From Biomphalaria glabrata (lineage: Eukaryota; Mollusca; Gastropoda; Planorbidae), in assembly GCF_947242115.1 (NCBI RefSeq), contig NC_074721.1, forward strand, positions 5,770,001-5,834,000: 64,000 nt of DNA, in the 5' to 3' direction. Below are positions 47,467 through 58,710 of this stretch, one piece after another (the stretch's first letter is position 1; every line of letters starts with the position of its first letter). The notes below the pieces were generated by a model. That model had not been told where the DNA came from. It searched no databases and saw nothing but the letters and a program-made list of their open reading frames with translations. The translations under genes and the position numbers were made by a program.

Positions 47467-48385
47467 TGTTACGTATTTCTGAATTTTCTGGCTAGATGTA
47501 TTAGTTGGCACACAAATAAAAACACAGCAAAGAACTTGACGACTAAACTTTTAGTTTCATATAACTTTAATGACTATTAACTCTAACAATTCGTTACTGT
47601 AACATGTAGCGTAGAAGACTGTACAATATCTGTCAGTTTACAGTTAGCTATACTTAATTGCAATTCATCTCTTCACTTCGTTGCAATTCATCTCTTCTCA
47701 ACTTTCCTCGAGCCGTATTCCACAGAACAGACCAACGACACACTTCCCAGTGTCGCTCCAGGTCTCCCAAAGCTGAACCAAGTCGTACTCAAGTCTACCG
47801 AATCAGAGCCGCACACGTCTTACATCGACTGTATCGACTGTAACGGCTCAAGTCCACTGTAGTTCGCTGTATAGACTTTAACGACAGTAGTCCACTCCAG
47901 TTAACTCTACCCTAGTTAACTTGCACCGAGTCGTACACATTTCTCTTCCACAGAGCCGCACACGTCTTACATAGTCTGTATCGACTGTAACGGCTCACTC
48001 ACGACTCCATACGACTGACTTTAACATTAACTCTCTGGCTTATATAGAGTCCCTAATCGCTTGTCCAAAGTTGCACAAACACGGCTAGTATCCTCTGAAA
48101 TAACACGTGAGGAAACGTCACATCCTGTCTTTATTTATACACGTAGATTCCAGAAAACACTCGCTGCAGTGTCATCAAGTCGGGGCCACACGTAGTGACC
48201 TTTATCTGTCACTGTTCATTAGTAACTGTCCCCCTACTTAGATCTGTTCGTCCCCTGGAACAACACGTGTGGACACGTCACATCCTGTCTTTGTTTATAC
48301 ATGTAGATTCCAGGGAACACTAGCTGCTGTGTCATCTCGCCGGGGTCATACGTTGACCTCTACCTATCACTGTTCATTTGTAACA
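47467..48385. mobile_element. Candidate solo LTR of about 0.9 kb
   Basis: It begins TGTTACGTATTTC and ends CATTTGTAACA, with GTAT on both sides. Inside, two copies of about 125 bp (48102-48230 and 48264-48388) share CACGTCACATCCTGTCTTT, and two copies of GAGCCGCACACGTCTTACAT lie at 47803 and 47954. No coding region. The hAT end adjoins directly, so boundaries are tentative. Confidence 0.45.
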
Positions 48386-48982
48386 GTATGATGAAATAAA
48401 TGGAAAATCGCTTTTTCAATGATGTCATTGATGCACGAGCACTTTTCATCAACAAACCAGTAATACAATCACCAATAGACATATTGAGGAAACAGGCTTC
48501 ATATGGGAATTACGTGTGCTCAAACTTTGCAACCTCCTCCGAATACCGCTAACTCAGGCCACTTCCATTACGTCATATGAGAGATCATTCTCAAAGCTCA
48601 AGTTCATCAAAAACTATCTCAGGAGCACAATGACGCAAGAAAAGCTTATCATGGCTTTATTGTCAGTGAAGTCAAAAATACTAGAAAGTATCGATGTAGA
48701 TGTTGTTATAGATGTCTTTGCTGCACAGAATGCACTACGTGAAGCGATATCAATTGAGAGTTGTCACTTGTGCATTATTGAACTAATAAACAACGGCAAT
48801 ATTCATTAAAAGAGTCTTCATGATTATTTTTTTGTTAAGTTTACTGATATACTGAACCAATTTGATTTTGGGCTTATATATATTTGCGTACATTATCTCA
48901 TGTCATATGTCGAATGTCAAAATGCAAGGGGCCCCCAAGAGGTCAATCCCCCCGGGCCCCCAAATGCCTAGTTACGCCCCTG
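48386..48982 (+). mobile_element. hAT transposon 3' end with transposase C-terminus
   Basis: The frame 48516-48809 encodes 97 residues including SYERSFSKLKFIKNYLRST and MALLSVKSKI. This is the hAT C-terminal dimerisation region, where SERxFSxxKxIKxxLRSTM is typical. It ends with GGGCCCCCAAATG and CTAGTTACGCCCCTG, the inverse of the terminus at 4468. The 5' part of the element is missing. It is the same family as 4468-7265, in opposite orientation. Confidence 0.82.
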
Positions 48983-49254
48983 GCAAGAGATGCGTTTGAG
49001 GTAAAGCAACCGAAGGTCAGCTGAAGGACTAAGAAAATCACGACTTTCGACAGATGACTTAACGCAAGCTAAAAGACAAGAGTTAAATGAGAGCCTTAGT
49101 TATAAGTAATCGAAGGCATCATTGCAACTCACTCCTGTTATCAGATCGTCTGCTTTATCTCCCTGTAACATCTCCCGTTAAATAAGGAAGTTTAAATTTT
49201 CGCAAGTAAATAAAACAGTAAATCATTTTTTAAAATATATTTTTACATTTATAA

Positions 49255-49500
49255 GTGGGATTCGTGGTCAAGAGTTTAAGCACGCTTGAACTTGATTGGC
49301 TTGGCTACCTGTGTAGAGGGCTCGAGGTTCGACACCCGACTTGAGCAGAGTTGTGTTTACTGGGCGCCGAAAGGCAGCACGGAAAAACTCCTCGCAAATA
49401 CCCCCTTCCCCCCACTGATCCACTAATAAGATTGGACAATAGCTAGCTCTGAGCATACTTATAAGCATGAAAGTAGCGCTATATAAAAGCAATGGTTGAG
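49255..49500 (+). repeat. SINE family S3
   Basis: The tRNA-like head includes GAGGTTCGACACCCGAC. It is followed by GGCAGCACGGAAAAACTCCT, CCCCCACTGATCCACTAATA and the end ATAAGCATGAAAGTAGCGC plus TATATAAAAGC. Reverse copy at 13655. 48983-49254 and 49500-50050 show no gene. Confidence 0.7.
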
Positions 49501-50054
49501 TTTTAGTATATTCTGAAACAATTCATGTTTTCTTGTTACAAACACTATTAGACAAGAACAGCGCACTAGTGGATCCAGAACTGATGACTAGGAAGGGAGC
49601 GATTTTTTTTTTACCAAACCCTAAAGCTAGTAAATCCTAACTCTAAGTATAGAAAATATATATTGTTTATTATATATATTATCGGTAAAGTGGGCTAGGC
49701 CATAGCCATAACCACCTTCCCCCATCTACACACTCACACATCGAATCTGCCATTGGATCAGGGATGGCAAGTCTTACTGTCTTCTAAACCTCACTTACAA
49801 ATGCCACGATTTGATTCGTCGGCAGAAGAACGAAAATAAAGTCGAATGGAATTGGGTCTTTAAGTGACTCCAAGGCTTCATGATGTAATGTGCACAGTAG
49901 TTTGAAAAAGGACCAGATAGCATCACGTTACGGGTGTGACAGGGCCGCAAGACGTAGTTTGCACATCGTCTGCATCTCTACCTGAGCTTAGTTGTGTTCG
50001 ACTTATCTTCTTCTTATCTTATATATTACAGAGAGAAGTAAAAAAAAAAGTAAA

Positions 50055-50332
50055 GTTTCCCCTTTCAGACCTTGCGATCTATGGGGCAGATGATGTTAAG
50101 GTCATCTGTTTCTTAGGCCAACGGTTAACGAACAGGGTGTTATGTAGCCAGCACAACGACCAAATGCCTTTACTTTCCCCAACTAAAGTCAGGTACCCAT
50201 TAGAGTTGGGTGGACTCAGGGCGCCCTAAAAATTCCGAAATTGTAAATCCAAGTCTTCACCTGGATTCGAACCCAGGAGCTCAGGTTGGGAAGCCAAGCG
50301 CTTAACCACTCGACCACCGCGCTCCCCTCTAT
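50055..50332 (-). repeat. SINE S1 (reverse, well preserved)
   Basis: Full-length order: CAGACCTTGCGATCTATGGG, GGTACCCATTAGAGTTGGGTG, ACCTGGATTCGAACCCAGG and a GCTTAACCACTCGACCACCG head. It lies just upstream of and next to a reversed LINE 3' end. Confidence 0.85.
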
Positions 50333-50334
50333 AT

Positions 50335-50760
50335 TACAGACGTTACTTCAAAAATGAATATAATTACGTCCTAAGCATTTCATGTGTCAATCTAGTCCTG
50401 CATGTTAATAAACTCTTCTACGTCGTTGCATTTCCTGGCTGATTCAGGCAACCCATTCCATTCTCTATTGGCTTTAGGGAAGAAGGAGCACTAGTATGAA
50501 TTTGTTCTAACGTATGGAATAAGAAATGTGCCTCTGTCTTTGTGTCTTTCTGAGTATTTCATTAGCTTTTGTTTTTCTATTTGTAAATTATGGTTTAATG
50601 TGTCCTATAGCTACCTTACTTCTTATATTTTTGTCCCTAAGTGTCTCAAAGTTTAGTGATTTTACTTTAGGTGTTACTCTAATCAAATTTGAGTATTCGT
50701 TTGTTATAAATGTCACCGTTCTTTTGTTGTATTTGTTCTAGTTTCTTTATGTTTTCTTAA
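50335..50760 (-). mobile_element. LINE ORF2 C-terminal end and 3' tail (reverse)
   Basis: The minus strand reads VTFITNEYSNLIRVTPKVKS and SLNFETLRDKN, then a block before NREWNGLPES, the end of a Jockey/CR1-type ORF2. The 3' tail GAAGTAACGTCTGTAATA lies at the left. It is the longest copy of the LINE whose tail sits in the receptor introns. A further decayed piece lies at 51955-52095 (reverse). Confidence 0.65.
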
Positions 50761-51229
50761 GTTGTTTTCTAAGCGCCAGATACACCGTCCATTCCCCAAT
50801 CTCTATGTCCTCAAAATAGTTTGAATCATAACGCCCTGGATAAGCCAAAGTAGCAAGCCAAACATGTGAGTAGCCGGAGGGGGGGTTCCTTGGGGTTTCA
50901 GCCCCCTCCCCCCCCCTACGGAATGAAATCCCCACCCTCAGGGGGAATATGGAATTCTGTGACTGATTTCTTGTTTTGATTTTGTTTATTTTAGATGAGA
51001 TTTTATGTTAAACCATCACTTGCCCCTGTGCAGGCAAGGGAGTTTTCAGTTTAAAATCCCCCCTCAATGTGGTTTTGATGTTAAAACTTCCTCTTATATA
51101 AAAATGATTGCAAACAACAATCACCGAATAACATGAGTGTAGCCAAAAGGAATTGGAGTTTGAAACCCCTTACAATTTTTATTTTTTTGACAATACCTGC
51201 TATTCAATTTTAAGATTAAGGATACAGCA

Positions 51230-51660
51230 GTCACCTTCGATGAAGTCCAGTAGGGAATCGGCGCCGATAGGCGCCGTTCATCCCGTTGGTAGTTAGAAAG
51301 GTTTTTATCCAACCACCAGGCCTGGACATTGGGATTCTTCATCCCATGTCCTGTCTGAGGGCACCCAACGGTAGACGGCCATATCGATTGACTGGCCAGA
51401 CCGGGCCGTGCGGCGTACACAGCGCACCGTCCCCGATGCTTCGTCACCCGCTATAAGTGTCAAGGACAGTGCTAACTGCGGGGAGCTTGTCTCATATTCC
51501 TATAATGTAACCGCAACTGTCCGGTGCGAGGGTCGCCAATCCAGCAATCCGGAACTGATGACGACACCCTTTGTGGAACGGCGTGACGGACTTTTTGGAC
51601 TGGGTTGTAGGTTACTTGTTCCATCCCCACCCCGAGTGAGATAAAAAAAAAAAAAAAAGC
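51230..51660. repeat. GC-rich stretch ending in poly-A, probable repeat
   Basis: Markedly more GC-rich than its surroundings, with GGCGCCGATAGGCGCC, and ending GAGTGAGAT followed by about 15 A. This looks like a retroposed 3' end. I do not recognise the family. Short frames on both strands (51121-51447, 51408-51644) have no visible domain. 50880-51120 is C/G-rich with no gene. 51660-51900 holds no recognisable gene. Confidence 0.4.
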
Positions 51661-52258
51661 TCACCCAGGGAGACCTACTAGAAGGCCTGGTTCGCTACTC
51701 GTTCTTTGACTATCCAGTTCCATCCCTGGACGTTTCCACCGGAGGGCCACGCTGAGGTGACGGGTAGCTGGAGTTTCCTCCGGACAGCAGTCACCAGATT
51801 CTATGAGAACAATGGAAAGTGACATAAGCCGAAAGAAAACTAACGATTGATCTTGCTGTATCAACCAATGAAAGGGCCCATACTGCTGCTAACCTGACAC
51901 TATTATCTTTTTTAACACGACCTACGCGAACTCATGTGCTAATAAGTCGTGCTTGTTAATTAAAGACTTTATCCCTGCTAAGTCCTGGACTGGTTCAGAC
52001 AAGACGTTCCTTGCTAGAGTAGTACTGGGGAAGAAGAACTTGTACGAATTTGTCCTAAAATATGGAATAAGAAATGTCCCTTTATCTTTGTGTCTTTACA
52101 GGTATAGGTGAGTATGACATCATTAGAACATTTCTCGGTGGACATTGTCATCTACAAAGTTTGATGTTTCCATTGTGTCAACCTTCATAGTCCTTCTAGA
52201 ATGGGTCGTAGGTCATGTTTACAAGCGATGTAACACTAATTATATTGAAATAATTCAT

Positions 52259-52263
<5 letters not shown>

Positions 52264-52342
<79 letters not shown>
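52264..52342. repeat. (TA)n microsatellite
   Basis: A pure TA dinucleotide run of about 78 bp, directly abutting a solo-LTR-like element. Confidence 0.95.
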
Positions 52343-52346
<4 letters not shown>

Positions 52347-52704
52347 ATAGACTTTATTGGGAATTTGACGAGATTATAATTAGACTATTTTAGAGGGACC
52401 TAGGAATTATGGGAATTAACTAAATAAGGAATTATGGGATAGATTTTAACGGTAGTAGACATTAGTAAGATGACGAATGACTCACTCCTCTTAGTTAATG
52501 GCGAGACCTTCATCTGTAGTAACTGTCCACATTTGGACTGTGCCCCTTCATTTTCTGGATTAAACACGTATGTTAAGTATCTATCGTTTATCTTAAGTAT
52601 ATTTTACAAGTTGTTATATGTTGTTGGTTGAACGAACTCCATCTAGACCTAAATCTACATCCCAGACATCTATCTGTAATCTGTTTTACTAAACATCCAC
52701 AACA
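52343..52704 (-). mobile_element. Solo-LTR-like element (reverse)
   Basis: Reverse copy of 43086-43432, from TGTTATAGACTTTATTGGG to CATCCACAACA. It is inserted in a TA run, so TA-type duplications flank it. In its own sense it carries an AATAAA shortly before its end, as LTRs do. Confidence 0.65.
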
Positions 52705-53351
52705 ATATATATATATTTTTTTCATATTTTTTTATTTTTTTTTTATCTACGTAGGCGTAAAGTAAATGTTTTATAAACAACAAATGACTGGCTGTAACTT
52801 CAGAGAGGCTATCACTGGATCAGATGGGATTAACTTCCTTAATGTTCTGTAAGTCGTTTAATAGTTGGGTTAGTGTTGGTCCACTTAATGTGCAAATGTG
52901 TTTCCGCCAAAGGTTTCAAAGTTTACTTTCTTCTTTTAGTGGTAAGTAATGTATACCAATGTTACTATGTTTCATTTTTTGAATGCTTAAGTTTTGGTTT
53001 AGACGTAGGTAAGCTGACCAATAAATGTAAATTGAAAGTGCTTTAAATTTTTTTTTTAAATAAACATTGACTAATAAAAATAAAAATCTTTAACGCTATT
53101 TGTTTAATGTGATCCGCATCCTGTTGAACTATTTCCTATCCAACTGTGTAACTAGCAGTTATCATCAGATAGAGACAGACATTCAAGACATCTAATTTAA
53201 CGAAGGTATATTTACTCACGTGAGAACCTCTTCTTTAAAAGTTGTATTTTCAACAACATAAAAAAAAGTTGTGTTTTTTAGTCACAAGGTTAATGATTGA
53301 TACATTTTTTTATTATTAAGAAATCGTTTTTTTGTAAATCTTCTTCCAGAA

Positions 53352-53512
53352 ATGAGGACCGGGACCAATCTGGTGTCTATGATTTGTGTGGCTTGCATCA
53401 TCACTGTGTGTAAAGAATGTATTGGAGAAGTGGTTTGTGCTAAAATGACACTGAATAGCGAGACATTTCAAGTTTTAGCGAAGAAGGAGGAGCTCGAGAA
53501 TTTTGTGCCGAG
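53352..53512 (+). CDS. Receptor gene D, exon 1 (leader)
   Basis: 53 codons plus two bases: MRTGTNLVSMICVACIITVC onward to ELENFVPR across the junction. It is a signal-peptide-like leader with donor CGAG|GTATTA. A pyrimidine-rich CTTCTTCCAG ends two bases before the ATG, so a noncoding 5' exon probably lies upstream. The 161 bp are identical to the copy at 60526. Confidence 0.82.
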
Positions 53513-54029
53513 GTATTACTTAACGTTAAGTACGTACAAATGGAAAACATTTTATTTTAAAAAAAGGCATAAATAAATGCAACAAGGTTAATACTGAAAT
53601 GTAAATGAGATGCGAACAAATTTAACGGCATGTTATGAAATCAGAAAATGCGTAGAACCTGTTACTTCGACATGGCTCTATCCTCTACTAGTCTAAATTT
53701 AACCTTCTTACTCATTGCTAGAAAGCTAATACGAACTCACTCTGTCTGGACAAAAGTGTCTACACGTTATGTCACCAACACTCTATCTTCGGATCATGGT
53801 GAAATTTCGCACAATTATTTCTATTACCTGACAACATAAGAATCAATTTTTAAAAAATTCACCATTTAGTTAATAAACTATTAGCAATAAGTTGGTTTTT
53901 TTTTGTATCTCGAACAAGGGAAATAATCTGTACTTGACTATGATGTTATTATAAGCTGTATTGTTCATCCTTATATATTGTCGTCTGAGACTAAGGCTTA
54001 GTGAACACAAACAATACACTCTTCCATAA

Positions 54030-54225
54030 GCTCTATGCAAGTACAATGGTTACCGCGGTGGCTTCAGAAGCCTGTTCGAATTCAGGTCAGTCCCTTTCAA
54101 TACATTTACAAAGTGATCTACCTCCCCCACCCCACCCACCACTTTTCATCTGGTCCAGATAAGTGATAAGATCATAGCGTATTGAGAAAGATAAAAGCAT
54201 GAAATCGCGCTAAACGCAAACAATT
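54030..54225 (+). repeat. SINE S3-like copy in the gene D intron
   Basis: It contains ATGGTTACCGCGGTGGCTTC, GTTCGAATTCAGG, CCCACCCACCACTTTTCAT and GATCATAGCGTATTGAGAAA. The counterpart in unit E is 61225-61405. Confidence 0.5.
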
Positions 54226-54584
54226 GGTAGAAAAATATTTCAAATTGCACAGATTTATTATTGTTAGTCTAGATCTATTTCAAATTTAATGACATGACTG
54301 ATCCAAACTAATTAATACATTTAAAATATAAGCTTTGTTTTTGTAGTTAGGTTTTATTAGCAATAGCGCTAGCAAGGCAACCGTTATAGAAGTCCTGATC
54401 GCTGACCTGTGGGCAGGTCTGCACGACATGACACCGAGCTCTTGGTCTAAACTGCCCACAGGTTGTGACGTAGCAGGTCAGTGTTGAGGCCTTTTATGAC
54501 GAATGGTCTCGCTTCGCGAAAGTTCCTCTGTAAGACTTTGCGATCGGTAGGACAGATAATGCAAAGGTCTTCTGTTTCTGGGGT

Positions 54585-54795
54585 CTGGTGGCTGAGTTAT
54601 AAAACTCTTGACTTCTGAACAGAGTGGTCTCGACTTCAAATAATTGTGAATGCTGGGTTTTGAATTTCGGGATTGTAAGGGCGCCTTGAGTCCACCCTAC
54701 CCAATAAGTACCTGCCAATAGTTGTGGTAAAGTAAATGTGGTTTGTCGCTATGATTGCCACATGACACCCTCGTAAATTTTGTGAATCAGAAAAA
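54585..54795 (+). repeat. SINE S1 in the gene D intron
   Basis: GGTGGCTGAGTTATAAAACTC head, GGGCGCCTTGAGTCCACCC, TAAGTACCTGCCAATAGTTG and CCACATGACACCCTCGTAAA. The counterpart is at 61800-62010, so this insertion predates the D/E duplication. Confidence 0.7.
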
Positions 54796-54813
54796 AACGT
54801 ACGCATGTCGAGG

Positions 54814-55044
54814 TAGAGGCGTAATGAAGGGGGATAGGAGGCCTCGATGCCCAGTGCGCCAGCCTCAGGGGGGGCGCCACCCTTAGGTGCCAAAAAATAT
54901 TCTTTATTTAGTTAGGTAATATGTTCTAAGGTTATTTGTGTTATATTATTATTGAATACTTTTTATTTACAAGCGTGGAAAATGGGGTGGGGGCGCTAAT
55001 AGAGTTCTTTGCCCCTAGCGCACGTTTTGCTCGAAACGCCTCTG
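54814..55044. mobile_element. Short hAT MITE in the gene D intron
   Basis: Ends TAGAGGCGTAATGAAG and, inverted, CAGAGGCGTTTCGAG. The exact 8-bp duplication TGTCGAGG is at 54806-54813 and 55045-55052. A decayed counterpart lies near 62025-62270 in unit E, and a related partial copy is at 55262-55400. Confidence 0.8.
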
Positions 55045-55679
55045 TGTCGAGGGTACAAAGTTTATATTATCGAGCGAACGGCCCTACCTCGAGCACAAAT
55101 CAGCTCTTTAAGTAGACAAAGTGCTAGGACCTGAATAAAGTTTTCTTTAGCAAGGTTACCAGATTTTCGTTAAGGCAAGGGACATTTTCTCGGCTCGAAT
55201 AATACCACATTAAGATCAGCGGCCACAGTCAAGAAACAAATTAAAAGAACATTTGAACAGAAGCGTAGTGAGGGGGGAAAATGAGGTATTATGCGCCGGG
55301 CGCAACACTCAAGTAGACGCAATATACAAAAAGGCGCAAAAAAATTATTGTAGATATTTCAGTTAGATAATAAATAATAATATATAATATAATAATATAT
55401 AATAATAAATAATTTGTTCAATAATCTAAGGGGATAAAACCCTACACATTTAGTCATATCTTAATAATGAATGATTAATTAACCCGTTTTTGTATGATTA
55501 ATTGATTTTTTTAAACTGGAATTGTGTTTTGTCTATGCCAATGACTAATTGTGCATAGTTTCAACTTGATCTGTGAATGGGTGTGGAAGAAAACTTTATT
55601 ACCAGAAGGACAGACAGATAGACAGACAGACAGAATTAGATATAAGCTTTCCAAAAATCATCAAATTTTTTATTCACAG

Positions 55680-56796
55680 ATATCACAATTGTATAGCAAC
55701 GGAAACCTCTTCAATGAATGAAGTTTATTTAAAATTTATGGTAACGTTGGAGGATCATCATAAATTCACAACGTACAATATTTTTAATAGTGCTAATATT
55801 CAATTTGACATTAATCCCAAATTTCAATGTGATTTGCAAAAATGTGTAAATACTATAACTTTAAGTATGGAATGTTCTCGAATAGGAAATATTCTTTGTC
55901 GTCTGCTGATTTTTGAAGTCATGAATGAATTAGAAACAACGTTGAAGCACGCTGGCAGTCATCTCAATTGTTCCTCGTTGTCTGACTGTAACTGCAACGC
56001 AACATTGTTTCTTAATTCAGGTACAACTACAACTACAACTACAACTAATTTCACACAACATATACAATCATCCGCTCAGTCAAACTACGGCACATCTACA
56101 GTATTTGAAAATCAACAAAAGTTGAACAAAAGTCTTTCAGTGAATAGCACACACTCGACAAATACAAATGCGATCATAATCGTTGTCGTGGTTTGTACGT
56201 CTATCATTTGCATTGCTGTTCTAGCGGTTTACTATTTTTATACTAAGAATACTTCAAGAAGAAAAACTGCTCAAAACGGATATGATTTAACAATGAACGA
56301 AAACAAGAATAACATCCCTACAATTGATATAGCTCAGTCCAATACACAGGGTATAACTTATAATACTTCTGTCATCAGTGATATGGACGTGATTGACTAT
56401 CATGTATGCCAACTAAAGACTAACAATTACATTAACTGTATGAGCACCGAAGACCGGATAGAAACTTCGAATTTCCAAACAAGATCTACCTCTATTTCTT
56501 CTACAAATATTTACACAAAAGACGGGACAGAGTATGCCAGACTTGGCGACAAAGTTAGATTAGATTTAAATGATTATGATTTTCTACTTTCCCAAAAGGC
56601 GTCTCTGAGCATGCAAAGTGCTACGGTCTGTACACAAAATGTAAAAACCTCTAATCCACCACTTGTAGATGATGGGGAAGATACTATTTCTCGGGGTAGC
56701 TATCCGTCAAGAAGTTCCTATATCCTGGGTAAGGATGTTCAGGACTTAGTGCTAGATGCTCCAACAAATCCTTATACCTTGGCTAAGAATGTTTAA
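55680..56796 (+). CDS. Receptor gene D, exon 2 (ectodomain, TM, tail)
   Basis: With 53352-53512 it gives a 425-residue type I membrane protein. The acceptor is TTTATTCACAG at 55669-55679. The ectodomain carries PKFQCDLQKC and SMECSRI, matching class 1 PTFECDFQEKC. It has about ten cysteines, a poly-Thr run and a short Ser/Thr-rich stalk. TM near 216-238 (AIIIVVVVCTSIICIAVLAVYYF). The tail has TEYARL near 337, NDYDFL near 350, SSYILGKD near 399 and NPYTLAKN near 416; the last two stand 18 residues apart as a repeat. TEYARLGDKVRLD aligns with class 1 TEYNRLRDQLRID. It stops at TAA where neighbouring repeats have CAA. The tandem copy E is decayed. Confidence 0.82.
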
Positions 56797-57075
56797 GTTT
56801 CAGTGATAAATACCCCAACAAATCCTTATGTCTTGTTTAAGAATTTTCAAGTTTCAGTGATAGATATTACAACACATCCTTATACCATGGCTAAGAATGT
56901 TCAAGTTTCAGTGATAAATGATTCAACAAATGAGTATTACCTGGCCTAGGATTTTCAAGTTTTAGAGATAGTTACTTGAATATACCTTGACCAATAATGT
57001 ACAGGTTTTGGAGATACTCGAACAAATATTTATAGCCAGGCTAAACATTTTCTTATTTCAGTTATAGATTCTCTG
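56797..57075 (+). other. Decaying 54-bp tail-module repeats after the gene D stop
   Basis: The frame after the stop continues as units of 18 codons: VSVINTPTNPYVLFKNFQ, VSVIDITTHPYTMAKNVQ, then a weaker NEYYLA unit with stops, then out-of-frame traces. Each carries the YxLxK motif of the coding tail. This is receptor tail sequence left outside the present frame, or 3' UTR. Confidence 0.7.
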
Positions 57076-57089
57076 ACTTAAACTGAGGA

Positions 57090-58190
57090 AAGGATGCTCC
57101 ATCACACCTTTATATCCTGACAAAGGATGCTCCATCACACCTTTATATCCTGACAAAGGATGCTCCATCACACCTTTATATCCTGACAAAGGATGCTCCA
57201 TCACACCTTTATATCCTGACAAAGGATGCTCCATCACAACTTTATATCCTGACAAAGGATGCTCCATCACAACTTTATATCCTGACAAAGGATGTTCCAT
57301 CACAACTTTATATCCTGACAAAGGATGCTCCATCACACCTTTATATTCTGACAAAGGATGCTCCATCACAACTTTATATCCTGACAAAGGATGCTTCATC
57401 ACAACTTTATATCCTGACAAATGATGTTACATCACAACTTTATATCCTGACAAAGGATGCTCCATCACACCTTTATATCCTGACAAAGGATGCTCTATCA
57501 CAACTTTATATCCTGACAAAGGATGCTCCATCACACCTTTATATCCTGACAAAGGATGCTCCATCACAACTTTATATCCTGACAAATGATGCTCCATCAC
57601 AACTTTATATCCTGACAAATGATGCTCCATCACAACTTTATATCCTGACAAAAGATGCTCCATCACAACTTTATATCCCGACAAAGGATGCTCCATCACA
57701 ACTTTATATCCTGACAAATGATGCTCCATCACAACTTTATATCCTGACAAAGGATGCTACATCACAACTTTATATCATGACAAAGGATGCTCAATCACAC
57801 CTTTATATCCTGACAAAAGGATGCTACATCACAACTTTATATCCTGACCAAGGACTTTATATCCCGACAAAGGATGCTCCATCACAACTTTATATCCTGA
57901 CAAATGATGCTCCATCACACCTTTATATCCTGACAAAAGGATGCTACATCACAACTTTATATCCTGACCAAGGATGCTCAGGGCACAACTTTATATCCCG
58001 ACAAAGGATGCTCCATCACAACTTTATATCCTGACAAAGGATGCTACATCACAACTTTATATCCTGACAAAGGATGCTACATCACACCTTTATATCCTGA
58101 CAAAGGATGCTCAGGGCACAACTTTATATCCTGACAAAGGATGCTACATCACAACTTTATATCCTGACCAAGGATGCTCAGGGTTCATAA
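57090..58190 (+). repeat. 33-bp minisatellite encoding D-A-P-S-H-L-Y-I-L-T-K
   Basis: About 33 units, mostly of 33 bp, GATGCTCCATCACACCTTTA plus TATCCTGACAAAG. One plus-strand frame reads DAP-S-H/Q-L-Y-I-L-T-K per unit and stays free of stops from 57087 to at least 57810, though without a start codon until 57777. The motif resembles the receptor tail unit DAPTNPYTLAK. A stop TGA lies directly before the array, so it is not joined in frame to gene D in this sequence. Minus-strand frames here are artefacts. Confidence 0.85.
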
Positions 58191-58545
58191 AATGAAACTC
58201 CAACATACAGTTGCTCAGGATACCAAAGTTTTAATGAGAGAGATTTTAAGAAGTTCAGACACCTAGGTTTCAGTGAAACATAAGTTAAGGCTTGATATCT
58301 TTGTTAAAATATTTTAACCTTAAAAGGAATTTCATTATGACAACTTTGTTAGACTTTAACTATAAGCGTGTATTGTATTCAATAGTCATTCATTATTTCT
58401 GATCTGCGTTGTTTTTTCTTGTTGTTTTGTCAAAAAATAATCTTTTTGGAAAACCAAAGTTAAGGTAACATCAACATGGAATTAAAATATTTTTTAATTA
58501 GTGACTGTCATTGTTTGCCATTGATTGTTTTTGTATTTAAATATA

Positions 58546-58551
58546 AATAAA
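58546..58551 (+). terminator. Candidate polyadenylation signal of gene D
   Basis: AATAAA in TAAATATAAATAAAAAGG. If used, the 3' UTR would be about 1.75 kb and include the motif array. No nearer canonical signal was noticed between 56797 and here. Confidence 0.35.
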
Positions 58552-58604
58552 AAGGTTAAAAAAAATGTTCTAAACTGTTATAAACATTTTTTCAGTAGTC
58601 TTTG

Positions 58605-58710
58605 TACCTAAAATTTCCGAAATTCAAAATCCCAGTCTTCATTATGATTCAAATCCTGGATACCTGGTTGTGATGCCAAGTGCTCTACCACTCGGCCACC
58701 ACGTCCCTTT
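58605..58710 (-). repeat. SINE S1 head fragment (reverse)
   Basis: TTTCCGAAATTCAAAATCCC, TTATGATTCAAATCCTGG and GCTCTACCACTCGGCCACC match the S1 head. The rest is absent. 58711-59390 holds no gene; a 67-codon frame at 59118 has no visible domain. Confidence 0.7.

Noticed and set aside
47658-47843. 61-codon frame with Arg/Ser-rich product
   Set aside because: It lies within the LTR-like stretch with internal repeats, with no sign of coding selection.
57058-57750. Minus-strand frames with MEHPLSGYKVV repeats
   Set aside because: Shadow of the 33-bp array. The plus-strand frame has the receptor-like motif; the minus-strand one resembles nothing.
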